This document shows, piece after piece, positions 52,945 to 62,414 of a stretch of DNA of 64,000 nt. Every line of letters starts with the position of its first letter. The first letter of the stretch is position 1. Position numbers and translations under genes: made by a program. Where the stretch lies: contig JBKPAD010000001.1 of the NCBI GenBank assembly GCA_046726235.1, forward strand, positions 1 through 64,000. The letters run 5' to 3'. Origin of the DNA: Nitricoxidireducens sp046726235. Lineage in GTDB: Bacteria; Pseudomonadota; Gammaproteobacteria; Burkholderiales; Rhodocyclaceae. The notes beneath the pieces are model-generated. The model had not been told where the DNA came from. It did not search any database and saw nothing but the letters and a program-made list of their open reading frames with translations.

Positions 52945-53835
52945 GTGTGGATCAGCGCCGCGCTGCTGACTGACGCCGCCCACGCCGAGGCGCTTTCCGA
53001 CGCGCTGTTCGAGCGCGGAGCGCTGTCGGTCAGCGTCGAGGATGCCGACGCCGGCACCGAGCGCGAAACGCCGCAATTCGGCGAGCCGGGCAGCCCAGCG
53101 GCCCCGTTGTGGGCGACCAGCCGGGTGATCGCGTTGTTCGAACCAGCCGACGATCTCCCCGCGCGCATTGCGGACGCGGCGCGTGCCGCCGGCCTCGACG
53201 ATGCGGCGCCCGTCCTCACCGAAGTCGCCGAGCAGAACTGGGTGCAGCTGACCCAGTCGCAGTTCGAGCCGATCCGCATCAACGAACGCCTCTGGATCGT
53301 GCCCTCGTGGCACGAAGCGCCCGATCCGACAGCGATCTGCATCGAACTCGATCCGGGCATGGCCTTCGGCACCGGCTCGCACCCGACGACCCACCTGTGC
53401 CTCGACTGGTTGACGGAGAACATCGGCGGCGGCGAACGCGTGCTGGACTACGGCTGCGGCTCGGGCATCCTCGGCATCGCTGCCGCCAAGCTGGGCGCCG
53501 CGCAAGTGCTCGGCGTCGACATCGACGACAACGCCCTCGCGGCGGCGCACGACAACGCGCAGCGGAACGGGACCACGCTCGAGCTGCGCCATACGCGCGA
53601 TGCGCTCGACGAAACCTTCGACCGCGTCGTCGCCAACATCCTGACCAACCCGCTTTGCGTACTGGCCCCGCTGCTGGCGGGACGCGTCGCCCCCGGCGGA
53701 CGCATCGCGCTCTCCGGCGTCCTCGAGACCCAGGCGCAACAGGTCATCGACGCCTACTCGCCCTGGCTGCAAATGCGCGTCGGCGCGACGCTCGACGGCT
53801 GGGTTCGCCTCGAGGGAGCGCGCCCCGCATGCTGA
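52945..53835 (+). CDS. prmA: 50S ribosomal protein L11 methyltransferase
   Basis: Trimethylates L11. The 296-aa product has the N-terminal recognition domain and a SAM domain: GTGSHPTTHLCLDWL (about residues 141-155), VLDYGCGSGILGIAAAKLGA (about 166-185) and the post-motif NILTNPL (family usually NILANPL). The start is GTG at 52945, 3 bases after accC, typical for an accB-accC-prmA operon. Confidence 0.96.
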   Translation: MWISAALLTDAAHAEALSDALFERGALSVSVEDADAGTERETPQFGEPGSPAAPLWATSRVIALFEPADDLPARIADAARAAGLDDAAPVLTEVAEQNWVQLTQSQFEPIRINERLWIVPSWHEAPDPTAICIELDPGMAFGTGSHPTTHLCLDWLTENIGGGERVLDYGCGSGILGIAAAKLGAAQVLGVDIDDNALAAAHDNAQRNGTTLELRHTRDALDETFDRVVANILTNPLCVLAPLLAGRVAPGGRIALSGVLETQAQQVIDAYSPWLQMRVGATLDGWVRLEGARPAC

Positions 53836-54701
53836 CCCGCTGCCCGAACTGCGAGACGACCTTCCGCGTCACCCCCGAGCAGTTGAAGGCGCGGCACGGC
53901 AAGGTGCGCTGCGGCGAGTGCCAGGAGGTCTTCAACGCGCTCGACACGCTGATCGAAGCAGCGCCCGCCGTTGCGCCGGTTTCCACCAGCGTCGACTCGC
54001 AGCCTTACGAACTGCGATTCGAACCGGAATCTCCTGCCCCAATCGAGGAAGCGGCGCCCGGTGATGAGCCGGGCTTCGTTGATGAAGCCGAGACGACGGA
54101 TACGGTGGTTGAAGCGACGCCCGAACCCGAACCGGAGCCGGAGCCGGAGCCACCTCCCGCTCCAATGGAAGACGTCCCGCCGGCCGAACCAGCGTCGGCC
54201 GACGAATGGCTGCCGGCCCCCGAAGTCCGGGCGCGCCGCCGCTGGCCATGGATTCTCGGCACCGCTGCCGCCATCCTCGTTCTGGCCTTCCAGGTCCTCA
54301 TGCATTTCCGCACCGAGATCGCAGTCCTGCATCCCGACATGAAGCCCGCGCTGGGCGGCATCTGCGAGGCTCTCGGCTGCGAAATGAGGCTGCCACGCAA
54401 GGCCGAACTGATGAGCATCGATGCCTCCGACCTCCATCCCGAGGCCGACGGCAAGCTCACGCTGACCGCGACGCTGAAGAACCGCGCACCCTTCGCGCAG
54501 GAGCATCCCCATCTCGAACTGACGCTCACCGATACCGCCGACAAGGCACTGGTGCGACGCGTACTGCCGCCTGCGGAATACCTGGCGACCGCGGACCGCG
54601 CGGCCGGCCTCGCGGCGGGCAAGGAACTTCCGGTCGAACTCTCCATCGACGCGCCGGGCGTGCCGGCCGCCGGCTACCGACTCTATCTCTTCTATCCCTG
54701 A
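53829..54701 (+). CDS. Zinc-ribbon and DUF3426 membrane protein
   Basis: A 290-aa protein. The N-terminus is a zinc ribbon with CPNC and CGEC (residues 5-8 and 28-31; MJ0042/zinc_ribbon_5 type). A long acidic Pro/Glu spacer (about 60-125) follows, then one membrane helix (PWILGTAAAILVLAFQVLM, about residues 138-156) and a periplasmic DUF3426 domain. Such proteins are common downstream of prmA in betaproteobacteria; function is unknown. Overlaps prmA by 7 bases. Confidence 0.88.
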   Translation: MLTRCPNCETTFRVTPEQLKARHGKVRCGECQEVFNALDTLIEAAPAVAPVSTSVDSQPYELRFEPESPAPIEEAAPGDEPGFVDEAETTDTVVEATPEPEPEPEPEPPPAPMEDVPPAEPASADEWLPAPEVRARRRWPWILGTAAAILVLAFQVLMHFRTEIAVLHPDMKPALGGICEALGCEMRLPRKAELMSIDASDLHPEADGKLTLTATLKNRAPFAQEHPHLELTLTDTADKALVRRVLPPAEYLATADRAAGLAAGKELPVELSIDAPGVPAAGYRLYLFYP

Positions 54702-54706
54702 ACCCT

Positions 54707-55639
54707 ATGCGCACACTCATCTGCGGCTCGCTCGCCTACGACACCATCATGGTGTTCCACGATCGCTTCAAGCACCACATCCTGCCGGAGCAGATCCACA
54801 TCCTCAACGTCTCCTTCCTCGTGCCGGACATGCGGCGCGAGTACGGCGGCTGCGCCGGCAACATCGCCTACAACCTGAAGCTGCTCGGCGGCGATCCGCT
54901 GATCATGGCCACGGTCGGCGACGACAGCGGGCCGTACCTGCAGCGCCTGAACCACCTGAAGCTCGACGCGCGCCACGTGCGCGAAGTCCGCGAGACCTTC
55001 ACCGCGCAAGCCTTCATCACCACCGACGTCGACGACAACCAGATCACCGCGTTCCATCCGGGGGCAATGAACCACGCCCACGCCAACCGCATCGCCGACA
55101 CCGAGAACGTCCGCCTCGGCATCGTTTCCCCCGACGGCCGCCAGGGCATGCTCGAGCACGCGCGCGACTTCGCCGCGGCAAAGATTCCCTTCGTCTTCGA
55201 TCCCGGCCAGGGACTCCCGATGTTCAACGGCGAGGAACTGCTCGACTTCCTGAAACTCGCCGACTACTGCACGGTCAATGACTACGAAGCGAAGCTGCTG
55301 ACGGAACGCACGGGGCGCAGTCTCGAATCGCTGTCCGGCGAAGTGAAGGCGCTGGTCATTACGCTGGGGGCGAATGGATCTGAAATCTACGCCGATGGTC
55401 AACGCATCGAGATTCCCAGCGTTAAACCCGAGGCGGTCGTCGACCCGACGGGCTGCGGCGACGCCTACCGCTCCGGCCTGCTGTACGGCATCACGCAGGG
55501 ATGGGGATGGGAAAAGACCGGGCGGCTCGCGTCGCTGATGGGAGCAATCAAGATCGCCCACCGCGGTGGCCAGAATCACAAGCCGACGCGCAGCGAGATC
55601 GCCGCGCAGTACAAGGAAGCCTTCGGCGAGGAACTTTGA
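54707..55639 (+). CDS. PfkB-family carbohydrate kinase
   Basis: A 310-aa sugar or nucleoside kinase of the ribokinase/PfkB superfamily. Features: MRTLICGSLAYDTIM, substrate glycine motif REYGGCAGNIAYNLKLLGG (about residues 45-63), and the C-terminal signature DPTGCGDAYRSGLLYG (catalytic Asp, about residues 246-261). The overall pattern is closest to adenosine-kinase-like members, but the substrate cannot be fixed. Starts 5 bases after the upstream gene. Confidence 0.88.
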   Translation: MRTLICGSLAYDTIMVFHDRFKHHILPEQIHILNVSFLVPDMRREYGGCAGNIAYNLKLLGGDPLIMATVGDDSGPYLQRLNHLKLDARHVREVRETFTAQAFITTDVDDNQITAFHPGAMNHAHANRIADTENVRLGIVSPDGRQGMLEHARDFAAAKIPFVFDPGQGLPMFNGEELLDFLKLADYCTVNDYEAKLLTERTGRSLESLSGEVKALVITLGANGSEIYADGQRIEIPSVKPEAVVDPTGCGDAYRSGLLYGITQGWGWEKTGRLASLMGAIKIAHRGGQNHKPTRSEIAAQYKEAFGEEL

Positions 55640-55650
55640 GAGGAACCGAA

Positions 55651-56112
55651 ATGCGCAACATCCGTCGTCTCGCCGCCCTGAGCGCGGCACTCGCGTCGCT
55701 GGCGATCGTCGGCTGCGCCAGCAGCCAGTCGGGCTCCAGCTACTCCCGCGGCCAGACGCGCGGCGAAATGAACGTCCGCATGGGCGTCGTCGAAAGCGTG
55801 CGCCAAGTCACCATCGAGGGCTCCAACACTCCGGTCGGCACCGTCGCCGGCGGCGTCATCGGCGGCATTGCCGGCAGCAACGTCGGCGGCGGCAAGGGAT
55901 CGACCGTCGGCTCCATCCTCGGCGCCGTCGCCGGCGGCGTCGCCGGCAGCGCACTCGAAGAGCGCGTCACCAAGAAACAGGGCGTCGAAATCACCGTCAA
56001 GCTCGACGGCGGCCAGTACGTGGCAATTACGCAGGAAGCCGACGAGCAGTTCCACCCCGGCGAACGCGTGCGCATCCTCTCCGGCCAGGGCGTCAGCCGC
56101 GTTTCACACTAG
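55651..56112 (+). CDS. Glycine-zipper outer-membrane lipoprotein (SlyB-like)
   Basis: A 153-aa lipoprotein with lipobox IVGCA (Cys at about residue 22) and a glycine-zipper region (GTVAGGVIGGIAGSNVGGG, VGSILGAVAGGVAGS; about residues 62-105). The C-terminal part EITVKLDGGQYVAITQE and FHPGERVRILSG is the typical SlyB/Pcp domain. Likely in the outer membrane with a structural role. Converges with apaH, 3 bases apart. Confidence 0.88.
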   Translation: MRNIRRLAALSAALASLAIVGCASSQSGSSYSRGQTRGEMNVRMGVVESVRQVTIEGSNTPVGTVAGGVIGGIAGSNVGGGKGSTVGSILGAVAGGVAGSALEERVTKKQGVEITVKLDGGQYVAITQEADEQFHPGERVRILSGQGVSRVSH

Positions 56113-56115
56113 GCC

Positions 56116-56952
56116 TTAGCCCCAGCCGTGCGGCTTGACGGCACGCGGACAAGGCACCTGAAAGACGCGCCGGTCCTCGAGCCGCACCGCCGTCAGGCTG
56201 CCGCCCCAGAGGCAACCCGAGTCGAGCGCGATGATGCCGTTCTCCTGCCGATAGCCGAGCGCCGACCAGTGGCCGCAGACGATGGTGTGGTCCGCACTTG
56301 CCCGACCGGGAGATTCGAACCACGGCACGCAACCGGCCGGGCCGCTCTGGGGAGGCGCTTTCGCACCGAGCGCACAAAGCTCCATCGCGCCGTCTGCGTG
56401 GACGTAACGCATGCGGGTCATGGCGTTAACGATGACACGAAGACGGTCCCAACCGGTCAGATCGTCCCGCCACGCCGTGGGCTCGGAGCCCCACATGTGC
56501 GCAAGAAAGCTGCGGTAGTTGGAACCTATCAGCGCAGTCTGGACTTCATCGGAAAGCACATGCGCCTGAGGGATGGACCAAACGGGTAATAGACCGGCGT
56601 GGACCATGGCGTACTCGCCCTCCACGTAAAGTAGCGGTCGGTTACGCAACCAGGCAATCAATTCGGGGCAGTCGGGGGCGGCCAACACATCCGTAAGCGT
56701 ATCTTCGCTGTTCGCCTTACCGAAACCTTCGGCTTGCATGATGAGATGGAGGTCGTGGTTGCCTAGCACGACGACGGCGGCATTGCCTAAGTCGCGTACA
56801 AATCTTAGAACGTCCAGGGAGCACGGGCCGCGGTTGACCAAGTCACCGACGAACCAAAGACGGTCTCGTCGCGTATCGAACTTTAAATGATCGAGCAGGC
56901 GACGTAGATCGTCGTAGCAACCCTGTACGTCGCCAACCGCGTAGATGCTCAT
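56116..56952 (-). CDS. apaH: Bis(5'-nucleosyl)-tetraphosphatase, symmetrical
   Basis: Splits Ap4A into two ADP. The 278-aa metallophosphatase has YAVGDVQGCYDDL (about residues 4-16), FVGDLVNRGPCSLDVL (about 34-49), VLGNHDLHL (about 61-69) and later VHAGLLP and CGHWSALGY. Metal ligands are all present. It lies 15 bases downstream of the polysaccharide gene on the same strand. Confidence 0.95.
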   Translation of the reverse strand: MSIYAVGDVQGCYDDLRRLLDHLKFDTRRDRLWFVGDLVNRGPCSLDVLRFVRDLGNAAVVVLGNHDLHLIMQAEGFGKANSEDTLTDVLAAPDCPELIAWLRNRPLLYVEGEYAMVHAGLLPVWSIPQAHVLSDEVQTALIGSNYRSFLAHMWGSEPTAWRDDLTGWDRLRVIVNAMTRMRYVHADGAMELCALGAKAPPQSGPAGCVPWFESPGRASADHTIVCGHWSALGYRQENGIIALDSGCLWGGSLTAVRLEDRRVFQVPCPRAVKPHGWG

Positions 56953-56967
56953 CGCATTTTTCCCCGC

Positions 56968-58917
56968 TCAGACCGCCACAGCACTGCTCAGGTTGTCGTC
57001 GCCTTCCTGTTCCAGGTAGACCCAGTCGACTATGTCGCCATTAGGCTGATATCCCGCTACCAGGCACTTTAAGATTTCCCGCGTGAGACCGACGTCGTTC
57101 CCATTCAACGCTCGCTGGAGCCGGGCTAGCTCCTTGGAAAGCAGCGGCCACGGCAGGAAATCCTCGTGCGCCCGCATGATGCGAGGATGAGTAGTCGGCT
57201 TCGGGTTGTCTCCGATCAGCAACTCCTCGAATAGCTTCTCGCCGGGACGCAAACCCGTGATGGCTATTTCAATGTCGCCTTCGGGATCCGCGTCACCGCG
57301 CAAGGAAAGTCCCGAAAGTTCGATCATCCGTCGGGCGAGGTCGAGAATCTTGACCGGCTCCCCCATGTCGAGAACGAATACGTCGCCGCCTTTGGCCATC
57401 GCGCCCGCCTGGATCACGAGTTGTGCGGCCTCCGGGATCGTCATGAAGTAGCGCGTGATATCCGGATGGGTCAAGGTAATCGGACCACCATCGCGGATCT
57501 GCTGCCTGAATTTGGGCACCACTGAACCGGAGGACCCCAGTACGTTGCCGAAGCGCACCATCGTGAACTTGGTGCCCGGACGAACAGTTGCGAGCGCCTG
57601 CAGCACCATTTCGGCCAAGCGCTTGCTCGCGCCCATGACATTGGTCGGCCGTACAGCCTTGTCCGTGCTGATGAGGACAAAGTCTGCGACGCCATGCTCG
57701 GCGGACACCTGAGCGGCGGTCAGCGTTCCCATGACGTTGTTCCGAATACCTTCGGCTGGGTTGTGCTCCACGAGAGGCACATGCTTGTATGCCGCGGCAT
57801 GGTAGAGCGTTTCCGGCTTCCATGTAGATATGATTTCGCGCATCCGTTCTTCGTCACGCACAGACGCGAGCAGGGGGACCAGCTTTGTCCGCGGATCTCC
57901 GCTCCTCGTCTGGAGTTCCTGATGAATCTGGTAGAGCGCAAATTCGCTCTGCTCGACCAGAAGCAGAGCGGCCGGCGACACGGCGAGTATTTGCCGGCAC
58001 AGTTCGCTGCCAATCGAACCGCCGGCACCCGTAACGAGGACTACCTTCCCGGTGACGTTGCGGCTCAGCAGGAGGCGGTTCGGGCTCACCGTTTCGCGAC
58101 CGAGCAGGTCGTCGATATCCAGTTCGCGCAGGTCGGACACGCTTACCTTCCCTTGAGCCAACTCCGTTACGCTGGGCAGCGTACGGATCGACACCTTGGC
58201 ATGAAGCATCTGCGCCAGTATCTCGTTGCGCCGCTTGCGGCTCGTCGAGGGAAGCGCGAGCAGTACATCGCTTATCTGGAACGAATCGACCAAGATGGCG
58301 AGGTTCCCGGGGCTGTAAATGGGTAAGCCGTTCAGGACGCGCCCGTGGAGCCTCTCGTCGTCGTCCAGAAACCCGATCACGCGCATCTCGTGACTATTCC
58401 TCATCGCGGCGGCCAGCTGCCTCCCAGCGGTGCCCGCTCCGTAAATCAGCACCTTGGGCAGTGCCGCCAGCCGCAACTCGGCTTGGTAGAGGCCGCCAAG
58501 CCAAAATCTTGCGACCGCGCGCGAAGCCCCGACCGAGAGCAGCAGCAGCATCGGCTGGATCAAGCCGATGGTCCGCGGCACGCCTGCTATACCGATGACA
58601 GCGAAGATCATGACGTAGAGAACGCCATATGCGGCAACCGCCTTGGTCACTGTCATCAGTGCGTGCCACCCCGCGTAACGAAAGATTGCGCGGTAAAGTC
58701 CGGACACGATGAACACCGGCAGGGCGATTCCTATGGAAACCCCGGCGGCCCATAGCAGTGGCCGGGACAAGCTTACGAACTCTCCCAGGCGAAGATAGTA
58801 GGCAAACCAAACCGACAGCAGGCACAGCGCTGCGTCGACCGCGAGAACGATGAGCCGCTTCGCCACGCGAGGCAGGGCGAGTATCGGAACTGCGGCGTCC
58901 CCGATTATCTTTTGCAT
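56968..58917 (-). CDS. Membrane nucleoside-diphosphate-sugar epimerase/dehydratase (CapD/WbpM-like)
   Basis: A 649-aa inner-membrane enzyme that would make a 4-keto-6-deoxy sugar nucleotide for surface polysaccharide. Four N-terminal membrane segments (about residues 20-130), a CoA-binding-like Rossmann region (about 140-270, IYGAGTAGRQLAAAMRNS) and the SDR catalytic domain: VLVTGAGGSIGSELCRQI (about 294-311), LISTDKAVRPTNVMGASKR (about 415-433; the Met-x3-Lys replaces Tyr-x3-Lys, as in WbpM/FlaA1). Full length. The sugar product cannot be fixed. Confidence 0.93.
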   Translation of the reverse strand: MQKIIGDAAVPILALPRVAKRLIVLAVDAALCLLSVWFAYYLRLGEFVSLSRPLLWAAGVSIGIALPVFIVSGLYRAIFRYAGWHALMTVTKAVAAYGVLYVMIFAVIGIAGVPRTIGLIQPMLLLLSVGASRAVARFWLGGLYQAELRLAALPKVLIYGAGTAGRQLAAAMRNSHEMRVIGFLDDDERLHGRVLNGLPIYSPGNLAILVDSFQISDVLLALPSTSRKRRNEILAQMLHAKVSIRTLPSVTELAQGKVSVSDLRELDIDDLLGRETVSPNRLLLSRNVTGKVVLVTGAGGSIGSELCRQILAVSPAALLLVEQSEFALYQIHQELQTRSGDPRTKLVPLLASVRDEERMREIISTWKPETLYHAAAYKHVPLVEHNPAEGIRNNVMGTLTAAQVSAEHGVADFVLISTDKAVRPTNVMGASKRLAEMVLQALATVRPGTKFTMVRFGNVLGSSGSVVPKFRQQIRDGGPITLTHPDITRYFMTIPEAAQLVIQAGAMAKGGDVFVLDMGEPVKILDLARRMIELSGLSLRGDADPEGDIEIAITGLRPGEKLFEELLIGDNPKPTTHPRIMRAHEDFLPWPLLSKELARLQRALNGNDVGLTREILKCLVAGYQPNGDIVDWVYLEQEGDDNLSSAVAV

Positions 58918-58920
58918 GTT

Positions 58921-59565
58921 TCAGTGGCTCACGCCATCACGTTGCAGGACCTTCACGAACGTGAGCCAAATGATTCTGAGATCGAAGAAGAAGGACTTTC
59001 GCTGCAGGTATTCGAAATCGTAGGATACCTTCTGGGGGATGGGTAAGTCATCACGTCCGTTGACTTGCGCCCACCCCGTCAACCCCGGAATTAGGTGGTG
59101 GATTCCTTTCTGGGTACGCAGTTCCACGAGATCATCCTGATTGAATAGAGCAGGACGGGGCCCGACAAGGCTCATGTCGCCCTTCAGGACGCTCCACAAC
59201 TGGGGCAGCTCGTCGAGGCTCGCGCTACGTAGAAACGAGCCGACGGGCGTCAAGTGCGACGATGGGTCCGAGAGCAGGTGGGTTGCGACTGCGGGCGTGC
59301 CGACACGCATGCTGCGGAACTTCGGCATCTTGAAGAGTCGATTGCCGCGGCCCACCCGATCGCTCCAGTAAAGGACCGGGCCCCGGGATGTTGCCTTGAC
59401 GAGCAGCGCGAGAATAGCCATCGGCAGGGCGAGCAGCGCCATCGCGCAAACGACGAGAACGATGTCAAACATCCGCTTTGACACTCCAATAGCTCCTAAT
59501 CCGCCGGCACCGACCTCCGCAAGCCGCAATTGTGCCCTGCGGCGGATGACTCGATTAGCACGCAA
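58921..59565 (-). CDS. Initiating sugar-phosphate transferase (bacterial sugar transferase family)
   Basis: A 214-aa monotopic membrane protein that would load the first sugar phosphate on undecaprenyl phosphate. Single hydrophobic helix (FDIVLVVCAMALLALPMAILALL, about residues 33-55 by key residues FDIVLV and ILALL), then KFRSMRVG, ASLDELPQLW (catalytic Asp-Glu, about 137-146) and LVGPRPAL. The N-terminus is short, like PglC and unlike WcaJ with its extra membrane region. Next to a CapD-like enzyme and a glycosyltransferase. Confidence 0.92.
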   Translation of the reverse strand: MRANRVIRRRAQLRLAEVGAGGLGAIGVSKRMFDIVLVVCAMALLALPMAILALLVKATSRGPVLYWSDRVGRGNRLFKMPKFRSMRVGTPAVATHLLSDPSSHLTPVGSFLRSASLDELPQLWSVLKGDMSLVGPRPALFNQDDLVELRTQKGIHHLIPGLTGWAQVNGRDDLPIPQKVSYDFEYLQRKSFFFDLRIIWLTFVKVLQRDGVSH

Positions 59566-60747
59566 TCATCTGCCCAGCCGCCCCGTGGCTAGGATGTCCG
59601 CCGCCATAGCGCGACATATTTCGGCGCGCGCGAACCGTTGTGTGAAGCGCGGACGAGGCGCGTCCCGTACTTCGAGCTCGGCAAGGGCTTCGATGGCGGC
59701 GGCCGCATCACAGGGAGGGAAGACGGCCGCGTTATCGAGTTCCTGGCGCACGAACTCCGCGGCAAAGCCGGGCACACCGGCCCAAATAGGTTTGCCCAGT
59801 GCACCATATTCGAACACCTTGGATGGCAGTACTTTCATAAACGCGTCGTAGTTGTTTAAGTGCATGAATAGGACGTCCGCTTCCCGATACTGCTCGAGCA
59901 GGACGTCTCGCGACACTGGAGCCATAATCTCGACATTCGTGACATCTGCGTCTGACAGCGCCTGCACCAGCCGCGCCCTTCTCCCGCCGTCGCCGATGAT
60001 CCTGAAGCGAAGCGTTCCCTCCGTCCGCTTGGCGAGTGCCGGCAGAATGGCATGCAGCCCCTGCCCTTCGCCGAGATTGCCCGCGTATACGACCAGCAGC
60101 GGCCGATGCGTCTTGACTGCGGACGGTTCGGACGGTGGGGCCCGAAGGAATTCGTCGTCAATGCCATTGGTGAAAAACATCAGCCGCTGACGCGGATAGC
60201 GTTTCTCGAAATATTGCCGGAATCCGCCCGATACGAGATTCAAGGTCGCAGCCCGCCTGACGGTCAGGCGTTCGAGCAAGGCGAAGAGTGGTTGGGTGAT
60301 TCGCGCCACTCGACCGGGTAGCACATCCTTGATGGTATCGACGAAAATATCGCGGATGTCGAGATAGAGAATGGCATCCTTCCGCATCGCAATCCAGGCG
60401 CCCAGCGCGGCGGTCATGAGCCGTCCCGATGTCGCGAAGACGAGATCAAACTCATCGTGCCGCACTCGGCGCAACGCCTCGCGGGCGAAGGCCGCAAAGC
60501 TCTTCGATTGGTCCAGCATACCGCCCCGGTGAGACGGCAGTGCGATTCGGGTGATCGACACTCCATCGGTGCTTTCATATTCAGGCGCATCGACAGCGAA
60601 CGACGAGTAGCGGTTGGGAAGCGACGTAACCACGGAAATCTTCGCGGACGGCGCGAGCGCCTTTAAGGCGCCGACGAGGGCCGTCGCCCTAAACGATCCA
60701 GCACTCAAGTCTGGCCGGAAGTAGAAACTCAGTATCAAGATATTCAC
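59566..60747 (-). CDS. Glycosyltransferase, GT4-like (WbuB type)
   Basis: A 393-aa GT-B glycosyltransferase. N-terminal domain starts MNILILSFYFRPDLSAGSFRA; the C-terminal domain contains VVYAGNLGEGQGL (about residues 217-229) and the donor-binding segment LPSKVFEYGALGKPIWAG (about 309-326), with the conserved Glu. It adds a sugar to the lipid-linked polysaccharide; donor unknown. Its start overlaps the heparinase-like gene stop by 4 bases; the next gene starts right after its stop. Confidence 0.9.
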   Translation of the reverse strand: MNILILSFYFRPDLSAGSFRATALVGALKALAPSAKISVVTSLPNRYSSFAVDAPEYESTDGVSITRIALPSHRGGMLDQSKSFAAFAREALRRVRHDEFDLVFATSGRLMTAALGAWIAMRKDAILYLDIRDIFVDTIKDVLPGRVARITQPLFALLERLTVRRAATLNLVSGGFRQYFEKRYPRQRLMFFTNGIDDEFLRAPPSEPSAVKTHRPLLVVYAGNLGEGQGLHAILPALAKRTEGTLRFRIIGDGGRRARLVQALSDADVTNVEIMAPVSRDVLLEQYREADVLFMHLNNYDAFMKVLPSKVFEYGALGKPIWAGVPGFAAEFVRQELDNAAVFPPCDAAAAIEALAELEVRDAPRPRFTQRFARAEICRAMAADILATGRLGR

Positions 60748-62414
60748 GACTTGTCCCCCTGCGTCCCATCAACCCCATGAGGCCAATCGAGACAGAAGAC
60801 AACGCTATTCTGGGCCAGTCGCAGTCCCAGGCAGGTGTTCTTCACTGTGGTACCAAACGCCGGCGCAAACACGGAATCCTGAAGGACGGTGGCCGCGCCT
60901 TTGGCCGACCAGCGGGCAACCACGCCGGGACCTGTAGCGCTCCCGCCGCTCGAATCGCAGTCAATCCTAATGGCGGGATGGAAGTGATAGCGCGCGATCG
61001 CAATTCGGCATACCCCATCGACGCTGTCCGCCACCTCAAGCCTACCGTCGGCCAGGCGCCAGGTGCGCCTGAGGACTGGTCGTCCCGCCAACCGAGTGTA
61101 GCCGTCGTGGGCCGCGGAAACTAAGATGCCGCTGCCGTCCGGCGCAACCTGTACGTCGAATGGATGCGCTCGGCGCGCGACTCTGAATCCCCCCCAGACT
61201 TCGGACGAGTCTTCGCCGTCGACTTCGACGGTGGAGTGGGCGGAAGTCGACCGTTCGCGCTGCCTTTCGGCTCCGGTGCCATAGCGCGAGGTGCCGGAAT
61301 TTACGATTACCCGCTGGCGTCCGAGTGAGAACTCAAAGCTCAACGTGTCCGCATGAGCATGACCCGGCAAGTAGTCCGGCCCTATGGGCGCGACATCGAT
61401 GAGCATGACGGCGGTCTCCAGTTGCAGGCGAATATAGCCGGAGGACTTCAGCCATGTTATCCCGTTACGAGGCCTCGGCCGATCGCAGCCCAGACGCTCG
61501 GCATAGTCAAAGAGGCAGTCAGGTGAGGGCGCTATTCCAGTCGCCGCGTCGTTGAAAAACCCGATTTCGCCATCCGGATGGCACATCGTCGCCAGCCAGC
61601 TTCCCATTTCACGCAAGCGATCGCGCCAACTGCCGACCGCGGCGGCCCATGGCTGGAACGTCTTCGCGTACACGGCCGCCAAGTTCGACAAGTCGAGCAT
61701 GTCCTCGTAGGCAAGAGCGTGGTACATCGTGCTACGTTCGAATTGGCCGCCATCAGGAAGTATCTGTTCCGGAATCTGGGCGGACAGAACTTGTAATCCG
61801 TGCTTCAGCCAGGTCGTCGCTTCGTCGCCGCCGAAGTAGCAGCCGGCGAACACGAGCGCTTTCGCATTCGAGAACAGGTGGTTGCCCAACAAGTGGTGCT
61901 CAAGACAACCCGACAGGTAGCGCGCCTGCACGGCAAGGGACTGTCGCGCGAACTCGTCCAGCGGCTTTCCTCCAAGGTCGCGCTTGATCCAGTTCACGAT
62001 TCTCAGCGAAAGGGGATAGGGTTCCCAGCCTGTCCCCTGTCCCGGCGGATTCTCCTCAATCCAGGCTCTGATCAGACGCTCGTGCCAGGCGGATCTTGCC
62101 GGGGCGCCGTGAGCGTTCAGATCGTCGAAATAATGGAGGTTGTAGAGCCACAGCTTTGCCCGCGAAGGATTGTTCCAGTCCGCGGGAACAGCAACTTCGT
62201 GCTCTTCGTTTAGAAAACGAAAGCTGCGCGCCGCAGTCATGCTTGGCTGCCGGGCAGCCGGTGCCGTCCAGTTGCCCGACGCGTTTCGCTTTGGCGGCGC
62301 CGGGCGCGTATCGGGACATGGACGGCTGATGCGGGAGGCCAGTCGCCCCCATATTTGCACCGGCTTCAGATGGCGCAAGGTGTTAAAGTACAGCTTCGCC
62401 TTGCGTAGTGTCAA
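60744..62414 (-). CDS. Heparinase II/III-like polysaccharide lyase domain protein
   Basis: A 556-aa protein with an N-terminal alpha-helical toroid (about residues 1-340; LWLYNLHYFDDLNA, WEPYPLSLRIVNWIK, HHLLGNHLFSNAKALVFAG) and a C-terminal beta-sandwich (about 345-556; GHAHADTLSFEFSLG, NSGTSRYG). This is the plan of heparinase II/III-type lyases found in capsule clusters. No signal peptide is seen. No ATG fits; TTG 62414 overlaps the wecB stop and starts the family segment TLRKAKLYFNTLRHLKPVQ. Confidence 0.85.
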   Translation of the reverse strand: MTLRKAKLYFNTLRHLKPVQIWGRLASRISRPCPDTRPAPPKRNASGNWTAPAARQPSMTAARSFRFLNEEHEVAVPADWNNPSRAKLWLYNLHYFDDLNAHGAPARSAWHERLIRAWIEENPPGQGTGWEPYPLSLRIVNWIKRDLGGKPLDEFARQSLAVQARYLSGCLEHHLLGNHLFSNAKALVFAGCYFGGDEATTWLKHGLQVLSAQIPEQILPDGGQFERSTMYHALAYEDMLDLSNLAAVYAKTFQPWAAAVGSWRDRLREMGSWLATMCHPDGEIGFFNDAATGIAPSPDCLFDYAERLGCDRPRPRNGITWLKSSGYIRLQLETAVMLIDVAPIGPDYLPGHAHADTLSFEFSLGRQRVIVNSGTSRYGTGAERQRERSTSAHSTVEVDGEDSSEVWGGFRVARRAHPFDVQVAPDGSGILVSAAHDGYTRLAGRPVLRRTWRLADGRLEVADSVDGVCRIAIARYHFHPAIRIDCDSSGGSATGPGVVARWSAKGAATVLQDSVFAPAFGTTVKNTCLGLRLAQNSVVFCLDWPHGVDGTQGDKS